Source: Dechloromonas sp. (lineage in GTDB: Bacteria; Pseudomonadota; Gammaproteobacteria; Burkholderiales; Rhodocyclaceae). From it: DNA of 64,000 nt. The notes under the pieces were generated by a model. That model saw nothing but the letters and a program-made list of their open reading frames with translations. It was not told the DNA's origin and ran no database searches. The stretch lies in contig JAQUAX010000012.1 of NCBI GenBank assembly GCA_028687035.1, positions 62,001 through 126,000 of the forward strand, read 5' to 3'. Position 1 is the first letter of the stretch. Each line of letters starts with the position of its first letter. The position numbers were made by a program, and so were the translations under genes. Of this stretch, positions 49,308 to 59,390 are shown piece by piece.

Positions 49308-50065
49308 TGCTCGCCAAACGCATCATTCCCTGCCTCGACGTCACGGCCGGCCGCGTCGTCAAGGGCACCAACTTCGTCGATCTGCGCGACGCCGGCGACC
49401 CGATCGAGATCGCCCGCCGCTACGACGAGCAGGGGGCCGACGAAGTCACCTTCCTCGACATCACCGCGTCTTCCGACCAGCGCGACATCATCCTGCACAT
49501 CGTCGAAGCCTGCGCCGAGCAGGTCTTCATTCCGCTGACCGTCGGCGGCGGCGTGCGCAAGGTCGAGGACGTCCGCCGGCTGCTCAACGCCGGCGCCGAC
49601 AAGGTGTCGATGAACACCGCCGCGGTGCAGAACCCGGACCTGGTGTTCGACGCTTCCAGCAAGGTCGGCTCGCAGTGCATCGTCGTCGCGATCGACGCCA
49701 AGCAGGTCGCGCCGGGCCAGTGGCACGTGTTCACGCACGGCGGGCGCAACGACACCGGGCTCGACGCGGTCGACTGGGCGAAAAAGGTCGAAATGCTGGG
49801 CGCCGGCGAAATCCTGCTGACCAGCATGGACCGCGACGGCACCAAGAACGGCTTCGACCTGGCGCTGACTCGCGCCGTGTCGGACGCGGTGCGCATCCCG
49901 GTGATCGCCTCCGGCGGCGTCGGCAACCTGCAGCACCTGGCCGACGGCGTCACCGAGGGCCGCGCCGACGCGGTGCTCGCCGCGTCGATCTTCCATTTCG
50001 GCGAATACACCGTGCGCCAGGCCAAGGAATACATGGCGGCGCGCGGCATCGAAGTCCGCCTGTAA
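49307..50065 (+). CDS. hisF: Imidazole glycerol phosphate synthase, cyclase subunit
   Basis: Cyclises PRFAR using ammonia from HisH. TIM barrel of 252 residues with catalytic aspartates in [15 protein letters not shown] and [15 protein letters not shown]. It overlaps hisA and hisI by one base each (TGATG, TAATG). Confidence 0.97.
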   Translation: MLAKRIIPCLDVTAGRVVKGTNFVDLRDAGDPIEIARRYDEQGADEVTFLDITASSDQRDIILHIVEACAEQVFIPLTVGGGVRKVEDVRRLLNAGADKVSMNTAAVQNPDLVFDASSKVGSQCIVVAIDAKQVAPGQWHVFTHGGRNDTGLDAVDWAKKVEMLGAGEILLTSMDRDGTKNGFDLALTRAVSDAVRIPVIASGGVGNLQHLADGVTEGRADAVLAASIFHFGEYTVRQAKEYMAARGIEVRL

Positions 50066-50463
50066 TGTCCGACCTCGACCATACGCTGGACTGGCTGGCC
50101 GCGCTGAAGTGGGACGCCGACGGCATGATCCCGGCGATTGCGCAGGACGAGGCCGGCCGCATCGTGATGTTCGCGTACATGAACCGCGAGTCGCTGCAGG
50201 AAACGGTCGCCAGCGGCAACGCGGTATACTGGTCGCGCTCGCGGAAAAGGCTGTGGCGCAAGGGTGAGGAATCAGGGCACTTCCAGAAGGTGAAGGCGAT
50301 CCGCACCGACTGCGACGGCGACGTGCTGCTGCTGAGCATCGAGCAGGTCGGCGGCATCGCCTGCCATACCGGCCGCGCCAGCTGCTTCTTCAATGCATTG
50401 CAGGGGGACCGCTGGGTTCCCGTCGATCCGGTTTTGAAAGACCCCAAGGAAATTTACTCATGA
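50065..50463 (+). CDS. hisI: Phosphoribosyl-AMP cyclohydrolase
   Basis: Third step of histidine synthesis; separate from HisE here. 132 residues with metal-binding [10 protein letters not shown] and [13 protein letters not shown]. One-base overlap with hisF, four-base overlap with hisE. Confidence 0.96.
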   Translation: MSDLDHTLDWLAALKWDADGMIPAIAQDEAGRIVMFAYMNRESLQETVASGNAVYWSRSRKRLWRKGEESGHFQKVKAIRTDCDGDVLLLSIEQVGGIACHTGRASCFFNALQGDRWVPVDPVLKDPKEIYS

Positions 50464-50786
50464 GCACGCACGACATCCTGCACCGTCTGTCCGAGACGCT
50501 GGCTTCGCGTCGCAACGCCGACCCGGAGAAGTCCTACACCGCCAAGCTGTTCTCCGAGGGGCCGGATTCGATCCTGAAGAAGATCGGCGAGGAATGCGCC
50601 GAGCTGATCATGGCGGCCAAGGACGGCAAGCGCCTGAACATCGTCTGGGAATCGACCGACGTGATCTATCACATCCTGGTGCTGCTGGCCTTCTACGGCC
50701 TGTCGATCGAGGACGTGTCGCAGGAAATGCGCCGCCGCGAGGGCATCTCCGGCATCGACGAGAAGGCCGCGCGGGGGCAGAAGTGA
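50460..50786 (+). CDS. hisE: Phosphoribosyl-ATP pyrophosphatase
   Basis: Second step of histidine synthesis; MazG-like all-helical fold of 108 residues with [25 protein letters not shown] core and [14 protein letters not shown]. Overlaps hisI (ATGA) and hinT (GTGA). Confidence 0.96.
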   Translation: MSTHDILHRLSETLASRRNADPEKSYTAKLFSEGPDSILKKIGEECAELIMAAKDGKRLNIVWESTDVIYHILVLLAFYGLSIEDVSQEMRRREGISGIDEKAARGQK

Positions 50787-51133
50787 GCGATTGCCTGTTC
50801 TGCCGGATCGTCGACGGAACCATTCCGGCCCAGAAGGTCTACGAGGACGAGCTCGTGCTCGCCTTCAAGGACATCCATCCGCAGCGTCCGGTGCATATCC
50901 TGGTGATTCCGAAAAAACACATCACCTCGCTGTCCACCGTGCTTCCGGAAGACGCCGACATCCTCGGCCGCATGCTGGCCAAGGCGCACGAGATCGCGGT
51001 CGACCAGGGCAGCCCGGACGGTTTCCGCGTGATCATCAACACCGACCGGGTGGGGCAGCAGGAAGTGCCGCACCTGCACATGCACATCGTGGGCGGACCG
51101 GACCCGGTCGGCCCCATGCTGAAACGCCTCTAG
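50783..51133 (+). CDS. hinT: HIT-family purine nucleoside phosphoramidase
   Basis: 116-residue HIT protein with the histidine triad H97-H99-H101 in HLHMHIVGG and the N-terminal CLFCRIVDGTIP. GTG start overlapping hisE by four bases. Hydrolyses AMP-lysine and similar phosphoramidates. Its location between hisE and tatA is usual for this class. Confidence 0.95.
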   Translation: MSDCLFCRIVDGTIPAQKVYEDELVLAFKDIHPQRPVHILVIPKKHITSLSTVLPEDADILGRMLAKAHEIAVDQGSPDGFRVIINTDRVGQQEVPHLHMHIVGGPDPVGPMLKRL

Positions 51134-51142
51134 GAGACAAAC

Positions 51143-51370
51143 ATGGGTAGCTTTTCCATCTGGCACTGGCTGATCGTCCTGGTCATCGTCATGCTCGTTT
51201 TCGGCACCAAGAAACTGCGCAACATCGGCCAGGATCTCGGTGGTGCGGTCAAGGGCTTCAAGGACGGCATGAAGGAGGCTTCGGCCGACAAGCCGGCCGA
51301 GAATGCGCCGCAGCAACAGGTCGGTGGCCAGACCATCGATGTCGAGGTCAAGGAAAAAACCAAGTCCTGA
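51143..51370 (+). CDS. tatA: Twin-arginine translocase subunit TatA
   Basis: Pore-forming Tat subunit, 75 residues: one helix (about 6-20), the FGTKKLR hinge and an amphipathic helix, then a polar tail. A GGAGACAAAC ribosome site precedes it. It serves the Tat substrates seen here: the two TakP-like proteins and MsrP. Confidence 0.96.
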   Translation: MGSFSIWHWLIVLVIVMLVFGTKKLRNIGQDLGGAVKGFKDGMKEASADKPAENAPQQQVGGQTIDVEVKEKTKS

Positions 51371-51380
51371 TCTGAACCCC

Positions 51381-51401
51381 GGCGGGTGCCGTTCGCCCGC
51401 C
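51381..51401 (+). promoter_or_regulatory. Hairpin between tatA and tatB
   Basis: GGCGGG (51381-51386) pairs with CCCGCC (51396-51401) around a 9-base loop in the 47-base gap. There is no T-tract, so it is not a classical terminator; it might stabilise the tatA 3' end and lower tatB expression. Confidence 0.35.
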
Positions 51402-51417
51402 GCCACGACTGTTCTCC

Positions 51418-51822
51418 ATGTTCGATATCGGTTTTTCCGAGCTCCTCGTCATCGGCATCGTCGCGCTGGTCGTCATCGGCCCCGAGCGCCTGCCCAAGGT
51501 CGCGCGTACGCTCGGCCACCTGCTCGGCCGCGCGCAGCGCTACGTCAATGACGTCAAGTCCGACATCAACCGCGAAATCCAGCTCGACGAGCTGAAGAAG
51601 CTGCAGACCCAGGTCACCGAGTCGGCCCGCTCGCTCGAGGATTCCGTGCGCCAGGAATACGAATCGGCGCGCAGTGCGCTGGCCTCGCCGATCCAGGAAG
51701 CGCAGGGCGCGGTCGCCGAACTCGAGGCGACGGCAAGCCTTGCCGCCGCCCCGTCGGTCGATGCCGTTCCGCTTCCCGCCGAACCGGCCGCCACCGAAAA
51801 ACACGACAAGCCCGCCGCATGA
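51418..51822 (+). CDS. tatB: Twin-arginine translocase subunit TatB
   Basis: Receptor-complex subunit, 134 residues: MFDIGFSELLVIGIVALVVI helix, the GPERLPK hinge, a long amphipathic helix and an alanine/proline-rich tail. Overlaps tatC by four bases. Confidence 0.95.
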   Translation: MFDIGFSELLVIGIVALVVIGPERLPKVARTLGHLLGRAQRYVNDVKSDINREIQLDELKKLQTQVTESARSLEDSVRQEYESARSALASPIQEAQGAVAELEATASLAAAPSVDAVPLPAEPAATEKHDKPAA

Positions 51823-52631
51823 GCGACCAACAGGAAGAATCCTTCATCTCGCACCTCGTCGAGCTGCGCGACCGGCTGCTGCGCAGCCTGATCGCGGTCG
51901 GCGTCGTGCTCGCCGGGCTGTGCCTCTACCCCGGCCCCGGCGCGATCTACGACATCCTGGCCGCGCCGCTGACCCAGGCCCTGCCGGAAGGCACCAAGAT
52001 GGTCGCGATCGGCGTCATCACGCCGTTCATGGTGCCGCTGAAGGTCACCGCGATGGTCGCCTTCGTGCTGGCGCTGCCCTTCGTGCTGTACCAGGCCTGG
52101 GCCTTCGTCGCGCCCGGCCTCTACGCGCACGAAAAGCGGCTCGGCATTCCGCTGATCGTCTCCAGTTCGCTGCTCTTCCTGGCCGGGATGTCGTTCTGCT
52201 ATTTCTTCGTGTTCGGCCAGGTCTTCCATTTCATCGCCGGTTTCGCGCCCAAGAGCATCACGCCGGCGCCGGACATCGAGGCCTACCTGTCCTTCGTGAT
52301 GACCATGTTCCTGGCCTTCGGTATCGCCTTCGAGGTGCCGGTGGCGCTGGTCGTGCTGGTCAAGCTCGGCGTCGTCACCGTCGAGAAGCTGAAGGAATGG
52401 CGCTCCTACTTCATCGTCGGCGCCTTCGTCGTCGCCGCGGTGGTCACGCCGCCGGACGTCGTGTCGCAGCTGGCGCTTGCCATCCCGATGTGCCTGCTGT
52501 ACGAACTGGGCATCCTGGCCGCGCGTTTCGTGTCGAAGCCGGCGCCCGCGGTCGACGCGGACGAAGCGGCGAAAATGGACGCCGAGATGGATGCGGCCGA
52601 AGAATCCTTCCGCAAGCTGACCGAGAAATAA
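51819..52631 (+). CDS. tatC: Twin-arginine translocase subunit TatC
   Basis: Six-helix core of the Tat receptor that binds RR signal peptides. 270 residues with SFISHLVELRDRLLRSLIAV at the N-terminus, the PF-rich KVTAMVAFVLALPFVLYQAW loop and LAFGIAFEVPV. ATGA overlap with tatB. It ends the long plus-strand series. Confidence 0.96.
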   Translation: MSDQQEESFISHLVELRDRLLRSLIAVGVVLAGLCLYPGPGAIYDILAAPLTQALPEGTKMVAIGVITPFMVPLKVTAMVAFVLALPFVLYQAWAFVAPGLYAHEKRLGIPLIVSSSLLFLAGMSFCYFFVFGQVFHFIAGFAPKSITPAPDIEAYLSFVMTMFLAFGIAFEVPVALVVLVKLGVVTVEKLKEWRSYFIVGAFVVAAVVTPPDVVSQLALAIPMCLLYELGILAARFVSKPAPAVDADEAAKMDAEMDAAEESFRKLTEK

Positions 52632-52659
52632 GTCCGGTCGCCGTTCGCCGGGCACGCGC

Positions 52660-53466
52660 TCAGGCGCGTTTGCGTTCCGGGCCGGGCAGCGTCGCCAGCG
52701 TCTGCACCGGCTGACCTTCCTCGAACCACCACAGGCTGCCGGGCTCCATCGTCTGCCAGACTTCGTTGTCGGTCAGCGGCTGGGTCGCGATCACCGCGAC
52801 GCGGTCTTCCGGCGTCGTCAGCGCGTTGAAATCGACGGTGACGTCCTGGTCGTTCAGGTGCGCTTCGGCGAAGGGCGCCTGGCGGACGATGTAGGACAGC
52901 CGGGTCGAGGCGTGCGCGAACAGGCAGTCGCCGTTCGACAGCAGGAAATTGAATTCGCCGTGGCCGGCGATTTCCACGGTCAACGCCCGGATTTCGGCAA
53001 AAAGCGCGCTGCGTTCCGGCGCGACATGGCCGAAGCGCCGGCGCAGTTGCTGCAGGATCCAGCAGAAGGCGCGCTCGCTGTCGGTCAGGCCGACCGGCAG
53101 GAAGCTGCCGTCGAGTTCGGGCGCGAAATCGAGCAGGTTGCCGTTGTGCGCGAAGATCCAGTAACGACCCCACAGCTCGCGGATGAAGGGGTGCGTGTTC
53201 TCCAGCCCGATCGCGCCCTGCGTCGCCTTGCGGATGTGCGCGACGACGTTCTTCGAGCGGATCGGGTAGGCGCGCACCAGTTCGGCGACCGGCGACTGGC
53301 ACGAGGGCTGGTGATCGAGGAAGAGCCGGGTGCCGCGGCCCTCGAAGAAGGCGATGCCCCAGCCGTCCGAATGCACGTCGGTGGCCCCGCCGCGCGCCTG
53401 GAAGCCGGTGAACGAGAAGCAGATGTCGGTCGGCACGTTGCAGTTCATGCCGAGCAGCTGGCACAT
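52660..53466 (-). CDS. Class II glutamine amidotransferase (YafJ-like)
   Basis: 268-residue Ntn-type amidotransferase whose nucleophile is Cys2 (MCQLLGMN). Other motifs: GGATDVHSDGWGIAFFEG, RKATQG and FAHNGNLLDF. The synthase partner and product are not known. It starts four bases after the protease stop and is probably co-transcribed. Confidence 0.88.
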   Translation of the reverse strand: MCQLLGMNCNVPTDICFSFTGFQARGGATDVHSDGWGIAFFEGRGTRLFLDHQPSCQSPVAELVRAYPIRSKNVVAHIRKATQGAIGLENTHPFIRELWGRYWIFAHNGNLLDFAPELDGSFLPVGLTDSERAFCWILQQLRRRFGHVAPERSALFAEIRALTVEIAGHGEFNFLLSNGDCLFAHASTRLSYIVRQAPFAEAHLNDQDVTVDFNALTTPEDRVAVIATQPLTDNEVWQTMEPGSLWWFEEGQPVQTLATLPGPERKRA

Positions 53467-53470
53467 CGCG

Positions 53471-54619
53471 CTATTCCTTCTCGGGGCGCATCGCCGGCCG
53501 CTTGCCGATGCGGATCTGGACCTCGACGATGCTCTTGTCGCGGCGCAGCCGGAAGGCGGCGCGCGATTCGGGCGCGAGCGCGGCGATCAGGTCGAGCATG
53601 ACCTGCGGATCCTTGACCGCGCCGCCGTTGACCGCGAGCAGCACGTCGCCCGGCCGGACGCCGGCCGAGTCGGCCGGGCTGCCGCGCACGACGCCGGCGA
53701 TCAGCGCGCCCTCGGTATCCGGCAGGCCGAAGGATTCGGCCAGTTCCGGCGTGATCTCCTGCGCCTCGACGCCGATCCAGCCGCGCGTCACGGCGCCGTT
53801 GCGGATGATCTGTTCCATGATGCTGCGCGCGCTGGACACCGGGATTGCGAAGCCGATGCCGAGCGAGCCGCCGGTCCGCGAGTAGATCGCGGTGTTGATG
53901 CCGACCAGGTTGCCATGCACGTCGACCAGCGCGCCGCCCGAGTTGCCCGGGTTGATCGCCGCGTCGGTCTGGATGAAATTCTCGAAGGTGTTGATGCCGA
54001 GGTGGGAGCGGCCCAGCGCCGACACGATGCCCATGGTCACCGTCTGGCCGACGCCGAAGGGATTGCCGATGGCCAGCACGACGTCGCCGACGCGCAGGTT
54101 GTCGGCCTGGCCGAAGGTGATCGCCGGCAGGCGCTCGGCCTTGATGTGCAGGATCGCCAGGTCGGATTCCGGATCGCTGCCGACGACGCGGGCCCGGTAG
54201 GTCTTGCCGTCGTTCAGCGAGACCTGGATGTCGTCGGCGCCCTCGATGACGTGGAAATTGGTCAGGATGTAGCCGTTCGGGCTGACGATGACGCCCGAAC
54301 CGAGGCCGGAATTGCGCTGCGGCGCGGCGTCCGGCCGTTCGCCGAAGAAATGCCGGAAGATCGGGTCGTCGAACAGCGGGTGGCGCTGCTGGCGGATTTC
54401 CTGCGTCGTGTAGATGTGCACCACGGCCGGCAGCGCGGCGCGCGCCGCATCGCGGTAGGAGTCGGCCGCACGGTGCTCGCCGCCTTCGTCGTTCGCCTCG
54501 CGCAGTGCGACGATGGCCGAGCGGTCGGGAACCCATTCCGGCTTCAGCGTGGTGACGACGAACAGAACGGCGAGCGCGACAGTTACCGTTTGTGCAAAAA
54601 TCAGCCACAGCCTGTGCAT
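53471..54619 (-). CDS. DegS/DegQ-type periplasmic serine protease
   Basis: HtrA-family protease of 382 residues. An N-terminal anchor helix (about 5-24) is followed by the trypsin-like domain with catalytic His123 (NFHVIEG), Asp153 (SDLAILH) and Ser227 (GNSGGAL), then one PDZ domain (about 285-370). One PDZ and an anchor resemble DegS, which triggers the envelope stress response, more than two-PDZ DegP. The ATG at 54619 is 11 bases from the divergent Nif3-like start. Confidence 0.94.
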   Translation of the reverse strand: MHRLWLIFAQTVTVALAVLFVVTTLKPEWVPDRSAIVALREANDEGGEHRAADSYRDAARAALPAVVHIYTTQEIRQQRHPLFDDPIFRHFFGERPDAAPQRNSGLGSGVIVSPNGYILTNFHVIEGADDIQVSLNDGKTYRARVVGSDPESDLAILHIKAERLPAITFGQADNLRVGDVVLAIGNPFGVGQTVTMGIVSALGRSHLGINTFENFIQTDAAINPGNSGGALVDVHGNLVGINTAIYSRTGGSLGIGFAIPVSSARSIMEQIIRNGAVTRGWIGVEAQEITPELAESFGLPDTEGALIAGVVRGSPADSAGVRPGDVLLAVNGGAVKDPQVMLDLIAALAPESRAAFRLRRDKSIVEVQIRIGKRPAMRPEKE

Positions 54620-54630
54620 GGAAGAATCCG

Positions 54631-55377
54631 ATGAAACGCGACGAGTTGTTGAATTACCTGGAAGGACTGCTGGAGCCCGGAAAGTTCCGGGATTATTGCC
54701 CAAACGGCCTGCAAGTGGAAGGTCGCGCCGAGGTCCGCCGCCTCGTCGCCGGCGTCACCGCGAGCCAGGCGCTGCTCGATGCGGCGATCGCCTGCGATGC
54801 CGATGCGATCCTCGTTCATCACGGCTATTTCTGGAAGGGCGAGGACGGCCGCGTCACCGGCATCCGCCGCCGCCGGCTCGGCGCGCTGCTGGCCCACGAC
54901 ATCAACCTGTTCGCCTACCATCTGCCGCTCGACGCCCACCCGGAACTGGGCAACAACGCGCAACTCGCACAGCGCCTGGGCTGGCAGCCCGAAGGCCGCT
55001 TCGGCGAACAGGACATCGCCTGGCACGGCCGCGTCGCGGCGCCGCTCGACCTGGCCGGGCTGACTGCGCGGCTGGCCGGCGAACTCGGCCGCGAGCCGCT
55101 GGTCGTCGGCGATGCGTCACGCCCGGTGCGGCGCATCGCCTGGTGTTCGGGCGGCGCGCAGGGCTATTTCGAGCAGGCGATCGCGCTCGGGGTCGACGCC
55201 TACGTTTCCGGTGAAATCTCGGAGCAGACCGTGCATCTGGCGCGCGAGAGCGGCGTCGCCTACCTGGCCGCCGGCCACCACGCGACCGAGCGCTACGGGG
55301 CGGCGGCGCTGGCCGAGCACCTGGCGGCGCGCTTCGGCCTCGACTGCCGCTTCATCGACGTCGACAACCCGGTTTAG
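54631..55377 (+). CDS. Nif3-like dinuclear metal-binding protein
   Basis: 248-residue Nif3/YbgI family protein with metal ligands in [26 protein letters not shown] and [12 protein letters not shown]. Its physiological role is unsettled; E. coli YbgI is linked to GTP cyclohydrolase-like folds. The ATG at 54631 has GGAAGAA upstream. Convergent with the FimV-like gene, overlapping by four bases. Confidence 0.92.
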   Translation: MKRDELLNYLEGLLEPGKFRDYCPNGLQVEGRAEVRRLVAGVTASQALLDAAIACDADAILVHHGYFWKGEDGRVTGIRRRRLGALLAHDINLFAYHLPLDAHPELGNNAQLAQRLGWQPEGRFGEQDIAWHGRVAAPLDLAGLTARLAGELGREPLVVGDASRPVRRIAWCSGGAQGYFEQAIALGVDAYVSGEISEQTVHLARESGVAYLAAGHHATERYGAAALAEHLAARFGLDCRFIDVDNPV

Positions 55378-57158
55378 CCCGTGCGCTGCAGCCCGTAGGC
55401 GTCTTCCAGGATGCGCATCAGCAGCGCGATCTCCTCGATCACTTCGAGCGGGAAGCCGCTGCGCTGGCCGGCCCGGGTGTCGCGCGCCAGGGCGTACAGG
55501 TAGTCGAGGCAGGTCTGGGTGCCCCAGGTGTGCGTCGTACGCCAGATGATGTGCGCGTAATCTTCGAGCGATTTCAGCCCGGAAACCGGGGTGGTGGTTT
55601 CGCTCCATGCCGGCAGGTGGACATTGAAGCGTTGGTCCATCAGGGCGGCCAGGGTTTCGAATTCCTCGCGCATCCCGCGGCGCCGGTACAGATCGAGCAG
55701 CATGCTCCACGGCAGGATGTTGTCCGGCGAGGTCGCCTCGATATGGGCGGCCAGGGTTTCCGCTGCGCCGCGCAGCCGGCCGTAGGCCAGCATCATTTCG
55801 GCCAGTTCCAGCACCGAACGATCGTCGCTCAGCGATGCATCGCCGACCTCGGTCTGGGTCGAATCGACCGCTTCGTCGTTGTCTACCGCGACGGGCGGAA
55901 GCGGCGCCTGCTGTTCGACCGCCGTCGCGGCGGGGCCGGCAGCCTTTGGCGCGGCCATCTCGGGGCGGTGCGAGGCGAGCGCCAGCGGGAGTTCGGCTTC
56001 CGTCGGAGAGGCGCGTTTGCGGCCGAGGAATTGTGCGATGCCGACCGCGATGCCGCTGCCGAGCAGCGCGCTGAGCAGCAGTTCGAGCCAGTTGCTGTCG
56101 CCCGGTGCGTCGGCCGGATGGGCGACCGCGACCGCCGGCACGGGCGGGGCAGTGGGCGGATTAAGTTGCTGCAGCTTCTGCTGCGCGGTCAGCGCCTGCG
56201 TGGTCAGCGCCAGCACGCTGTTCATCTTGTCGAGTTCCTCGTTGAGCTGGCGGATGGTGCTTTCCAGCTTCTGGATGCGCTCCTCGACGTCGCTCGCCGA
56301 AGCGGCGCGGCCCGGCGGCCGGACGTCTTCCGGCGCGGCACCGAGGACCAGGCGGTCGCCGCGCGCTTCGGCAGGGGCGGCGGCCGGCTTCGGTTTGGCG
56401 GGAGGGGGCGGCGCCTTGGCGGGCTGGGCCTTGGGGCGCGGCGCAGGGGCAGCCTTCGGCGGCTTGGCGGCCGGCGGGGCGGGCCGCTCGACGGCGGACG
56501 GTGCGGCCAGTTCGCTTTCGGCCGCGATGCGCTGGCCCTGTTCGGGAACGCGGACCGGCGTGCCTTCGGACAGCGGCTGTTCGGCGGGGAGGTCCGGGTT
56601 CAGTCGCTTGATCGCGCTCAGTGTGCGCCGCTGGCCGACCAGGTTGCCCGGACTCTGCGCCTCGGCGATCTGCTCCAGCGTCTGGCCGGAGCGTGCGCTG
56701 ACTTCGCGGTAATTGGCCGAGCGCCGCGTCGTTGCAGCGGCGGGGGGCGGCGTCGAGGCGGCCGCGGTCGACGGTGCGGCGACCGGCATCAGCGGCGCCT
56801 GCGGCATCAGCACGTAGTCGCGTTCGAGATCGACGCCGCAGCCGGCCTTGACGCCGATCATGAAGATCGGTTCGTAAATCGGCTTGCTGCCGGTGACCAG
56901 CAGCTTGAAGGACTGGCCGCTGCGGACCAGTTGGGCCCGTCCGGCAGTCACCACCGGCAGATCGGAGCCGCGCACCGGGGCCAGCGAGAAGCAGGCGTTC
57001 TCGACCGCTTCGCCGGGGCTGGCCAGCAGGGGGATTTCGGCCCGCAGCGGCTCGCCGATTTGCGATTGCAGCACGATTTCCCCGAAGCCGATGGCCTGGG
57101 CGAGTCCGGGGGCAAGGGCGGCGCTGATGGCGCCGAGGCGAAACAGGTTCGTTTTCAT
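55374..57158 (-). CDS. FimV-like LysM membrane protein
   Basis: 594 residues. Signal peptide ending AQA, FimV N-terminal domain ([21 protein letters not shown]), LysM-like region (about 150-212), long Ala/Pro/Lys-rich linker, coiled coil (about 293-335), membrane helix (about 354-377), acidic cytoplasmic part and a helical C-terminus ([16 protein letters not shown]) like the TPR end of FimV. In Pseudomonas FimV helps assemble type IV pili and polar cAMP signalling. The ATG at 57158 starts the signal peptide; a longer in-frame start adds unrelated residues. Confidence 0.85.
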   Translation of the reverse strand: MKTNLFRLGAISAALAPGLAQAIGFGEIVLQSQIGEPLRAEIPLLASPGEAVENACFSLAPVRGSDLPVVTAGRAQLVRSGQSFKLLVTGSKPIYEPIFMIGVKAGCGVDLERDYVLMPQAPLMPVAAPSTAAASTPPPAAATTRRSANYREVSARSGQTLEQIAEAQSPGNLVGQRRTLSAIKRLNPDLPAEQPLSEGTPVRVPEQGQRIAAESELAAPSAVERPAPPAAKPPKAAPAPRPKAQPAKAPPPPAKPKPAAAPAEARGDRLVLGAAPEDVRPPGRAASASDVEERIQKLESTIRQLNEELDKMNSVLALTTQALTAQQKLQQLNPPTAPPVPAVAVAHPADAPGDSNWLELLLSALLGSGIAVGIAQFLGRKRASPTEAELPLALASHRPEMAAPKAAGPAATAVEQQAPLPPVAVDNDEAVDSTQTEVGDASLSDDRSVLELAEMMLAYGRLRGAAETLAAHIEATSPDNILPWSMLLDLYRRRGMREEFETLAALMDQRFNVHLPAWSETTTPVSGLKSLEDYAHIIWRTTHTWGTQTCLDYLYALARDTRAGQRSGFPLEVIEEIALLMRILEDAYGLQRTG

Positions 57159-57279
57159 GATGCTCACCGCGAAGCTTTTTTTGATGTCGATCACGCGCCG
57201 TGGATTGAACGCCGGGTGGCACAGCTGAGGCAAAGTATTGCACACTTCGCTGCATGTTCAACGCATGTCGAGGCTACTC

Positions 57280-57981
57280 ATGAAATTCGTCCTGACTCCG
57301 CCCGAGCCGGCGTCGCTGCCCATCGTCGGCGACGATGCGCGCTTTCCGGTCCGCCGCATCTTCTGCGTCGGCCGCAACTACGCCGATCATGCCCGCGAGA
57401 TGGGCGCCCTCGACCAGGCTGAAGGGCGCGAGCCGCCGTTCTTCTTCACCAAGCCGGGCGACGCGCTGGTCGGCGGTGAAGGCGAGGTCGTCGTCGCCTA
57501 TCCGCCGGCGACGGCCAACCTGCACCACGAGGTCGAACTGGTCGTCGCGCTCGGCGCCGGCGGTGCGAATGTCGCGGTGGACCGCGCGCCGGGGCTGATT
57601 TTCGGCTATGCCGTCGGCCTCGACCTGACCCGTCGCGACCTGCAGGCGAAGGCCAAGGAAAAGGGGCATCCGTGGGACATGGGCAAGGGCTTCGACCAGT
57701 CGGCGGTGGCCGGCCCGGTGATGCCGGCCGCGGTCTGCGGCCACCCGCAGTCCGGGCGGATCTGGCTGACCGTCAACGGGCGGCTGCGCCAGGACGGGAA
57801 CCTGGCAGCCATGATGTGGAAAATCCCAGAGATCATCGCCAACTTGTCGACGCTGGTCCGTCTCGAGGCCGGCGACCTGATCTATAGCGGAACGCCGGCC
57901 GGGGTCGGTCCGCTGCTGCGCGGCGATGTGCTGGAGGCTGGCGTCGACGGCGTCGCCAGCCTGCGGGCCCGTATCGTCTAG
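57280..57981 (+). CDS. Fumarylacetoacetate hydrolase family protein
   Basis: 233 residues of the FAH fold (YcgM/FAHD1-like), hydrolysing or decarboxylating acyl-pyruvate-type compounds. Metal ligands are in LHHEVELVVALG and FGYAVGLDLTRRDLQAKAK; the end has IYSGTPAGVGPL. ATG at 57280 preceded by GAGG. Convergent with paaK with a shared CTAG. Substrate unknown. Confidence 0.92.
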   Translation: MKFVLTPPEPASLPIVGDDARFPVRRIFCVGRNYADHAREMGALDQAEGREPPFFFTKPGDALVGGEGEVVVAYPPATANLHHEVELVVALGAGGANVAVDRAPGLIFGYAVGLDLTRRDLQAKAKEKGHPWDMGKGFDQSAVAGPVMPAAVCGHPQSGRIWLTVNGRLRQDGNLAAMMWKIPEIIANLSTLVRLEAGDLIYSGTPAGVGPLLRGDVLEAGVDGVASLRARIV

Positions 57982-59279
57982 GCGATTTTCGGCCGGCGGT
58001 CGATGACGCGCTTCGCCTTGCCGACGGAGCGCTCGATGCCGCCGCTCTCGACGATCTCGATCCGGGCCGAGATGCCGATGTAGGACTTGATGTGGTGCTT
58101 CAGGTCCTGTGCGACGAATTCCTTCTCCGCGCCGCTGGCGAAGGCGAATTCCGGCTTCATCTCGACGTCGACCTTCAGCGAGTCGAGGTGGCCGTCGCGG
58201 GTGACTTCCAGCACGTAATGCGGCGACAGCTTCGGCTGGCGCAGGATCAGCTCCTCGATCTGCGTCGGGAACACATTGACGCCGCGGATGATCAGCATGT
58301 CGTCGGAGCGGCCGGTGATCTTGCCGATGCGCCGCATCGAGCGGGCGGTCGGCGGCAGCAGCCGGGTCAGGTCGCGCGTCCGGTAGCGGACGACCGGCAT
58401 CGCCTCCTTGGTCAGCGACGTGAATACCAGTTCGCCTTGGCTGCCCTCGGGCAGCACCTCGCCGCTATTCGGGTCGATGATCTCGGGGTAGAAGTGGTCT
58501 TCCCAGATCACCGGGCCGTCCTTGCTCTCGGCGCACTCGTTGGCGACGCCCGGGCCCATGACCTCGGACAGGCCGTAGATGTCGATCGCGTCGATGCCGA
58601 AGGCGGATTCGATCTCGCCGCGCATCGCGTCGGTCCACGGTTCGGCGCCGTGGATGCCGATGCGCAGGTCGGTGCTGCGCGGGTCGATGCCCTGGCGGCG
58701 GAATTCGTCGGCGATGTTCAGCATGTAGGACGGCGTCACCATGATGATGTTGGCGCCGAAGTCGCGGATCAGCTGGACCTGCTTTTCGGTCTGCCCGCCG
58801 GACATCGGGATCACCGTGCAGCCGAGTTTCTCGGCGCCGTAGTGGGCCCCCAGTCCGCCGGTGAACAGCCCGTAGCCGTAGGCGACATGGACGATGTCGC
58901 CGGCCCGCCCGCCGGACGCGTGGATCGAGCGGGCGATCAGTTCGGCCCAGGTGTCGATGTCGCGCTGCGTGTAGCCGACGACGGTCGGCTTGCCGGTGGT
59001 GCCGCTCGATGCGTGGATGCGGGCGACCCGGTCGCGCGGCACGGCGAACATGCCGTAGGGGTAGTTGTCGCGCAGGTCCTGCTTGGTCGTGAACGGGAAT
59101 CTGGCGAGGTCGGCCAGCGTCCGGAAATCGTCCGGGTGGACGCCGGCGGCGTCGAAGCGGGCGCGGTAATGGGGAACGTTGTCGTAGGCATGCCGCAGCG
59201 ACCATTTCAGGCGCTCGGTCTGCAGCGCCGCGATCTCGTCGCGGCTGGCGGTTTCGATGGCGTGTAAGCCCTGGTTCAT
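57978..59279 (-). CDS. paaK: Phenylacetate-CoA ligase
   Basis: Activates phenylacetate (or a similar arylacetate) to its CoA ester with ATP. 433 residues, with the AMP-forming loop SSGTTGKPTVVGYT, VYGLSE-like IDIYGLSEVMGPG and the lysine-containing end GKAKRVIDRRP. A GGAGGAA site precedes the ATG at 59279. No other paa gene is adjacent. In anaerobic aromatic degraders this enzyme also works in phenylalanine and phenylacetate catabolism. Confidence 0.94.
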   Translation of the reverse strand: MNQGLHAIETASRDEIAALQTERLKWSLRHAYDNVPHYRARFDAAGVHPDDFRTLADLARFPFTTKQDLRDNYPYGMFAVPRDRVARIHASSGTTGKPTVVGYTQRDIDTWAELIARSIHASGGRAGDIVHVAYGYGLFTGGLGAHYGAEKLGCTVIPMSGGQTEKQVQLIRDFGANIIMVTPSYMLNIADEFRRQGIDPRSTDLRIGIHGAEPWTDAMRGEIESAFGIDAIDIYGLSEVMGPGVANECAESKDGPVIWEDHFYPEIIDPNSGEVLPEGSQGELVFTSLTKEAMPVVRYRTRDLTRLLPPTARSMRRIGKITGRSDDMLIIRGVNVFPTQIEELILRQPKLSPHYVLEVTRDGHLDSLKVDVEMKPEFAFASGAEKEFVAQDLKHHIKSYIGISARIEIVESGGIERSVGKAKRVIDRRPKIA

Positions 59280-59390
59280 GAATGGCTTCCTCCTGAACCC
59301 GGCATTGTCGGCCGCCGACCGGCCGACCGGGTTGAGGCAGATCAATCCATCCCGCATTGGCCGACGCGGCCTCGTGCGACAATCGCGTCC

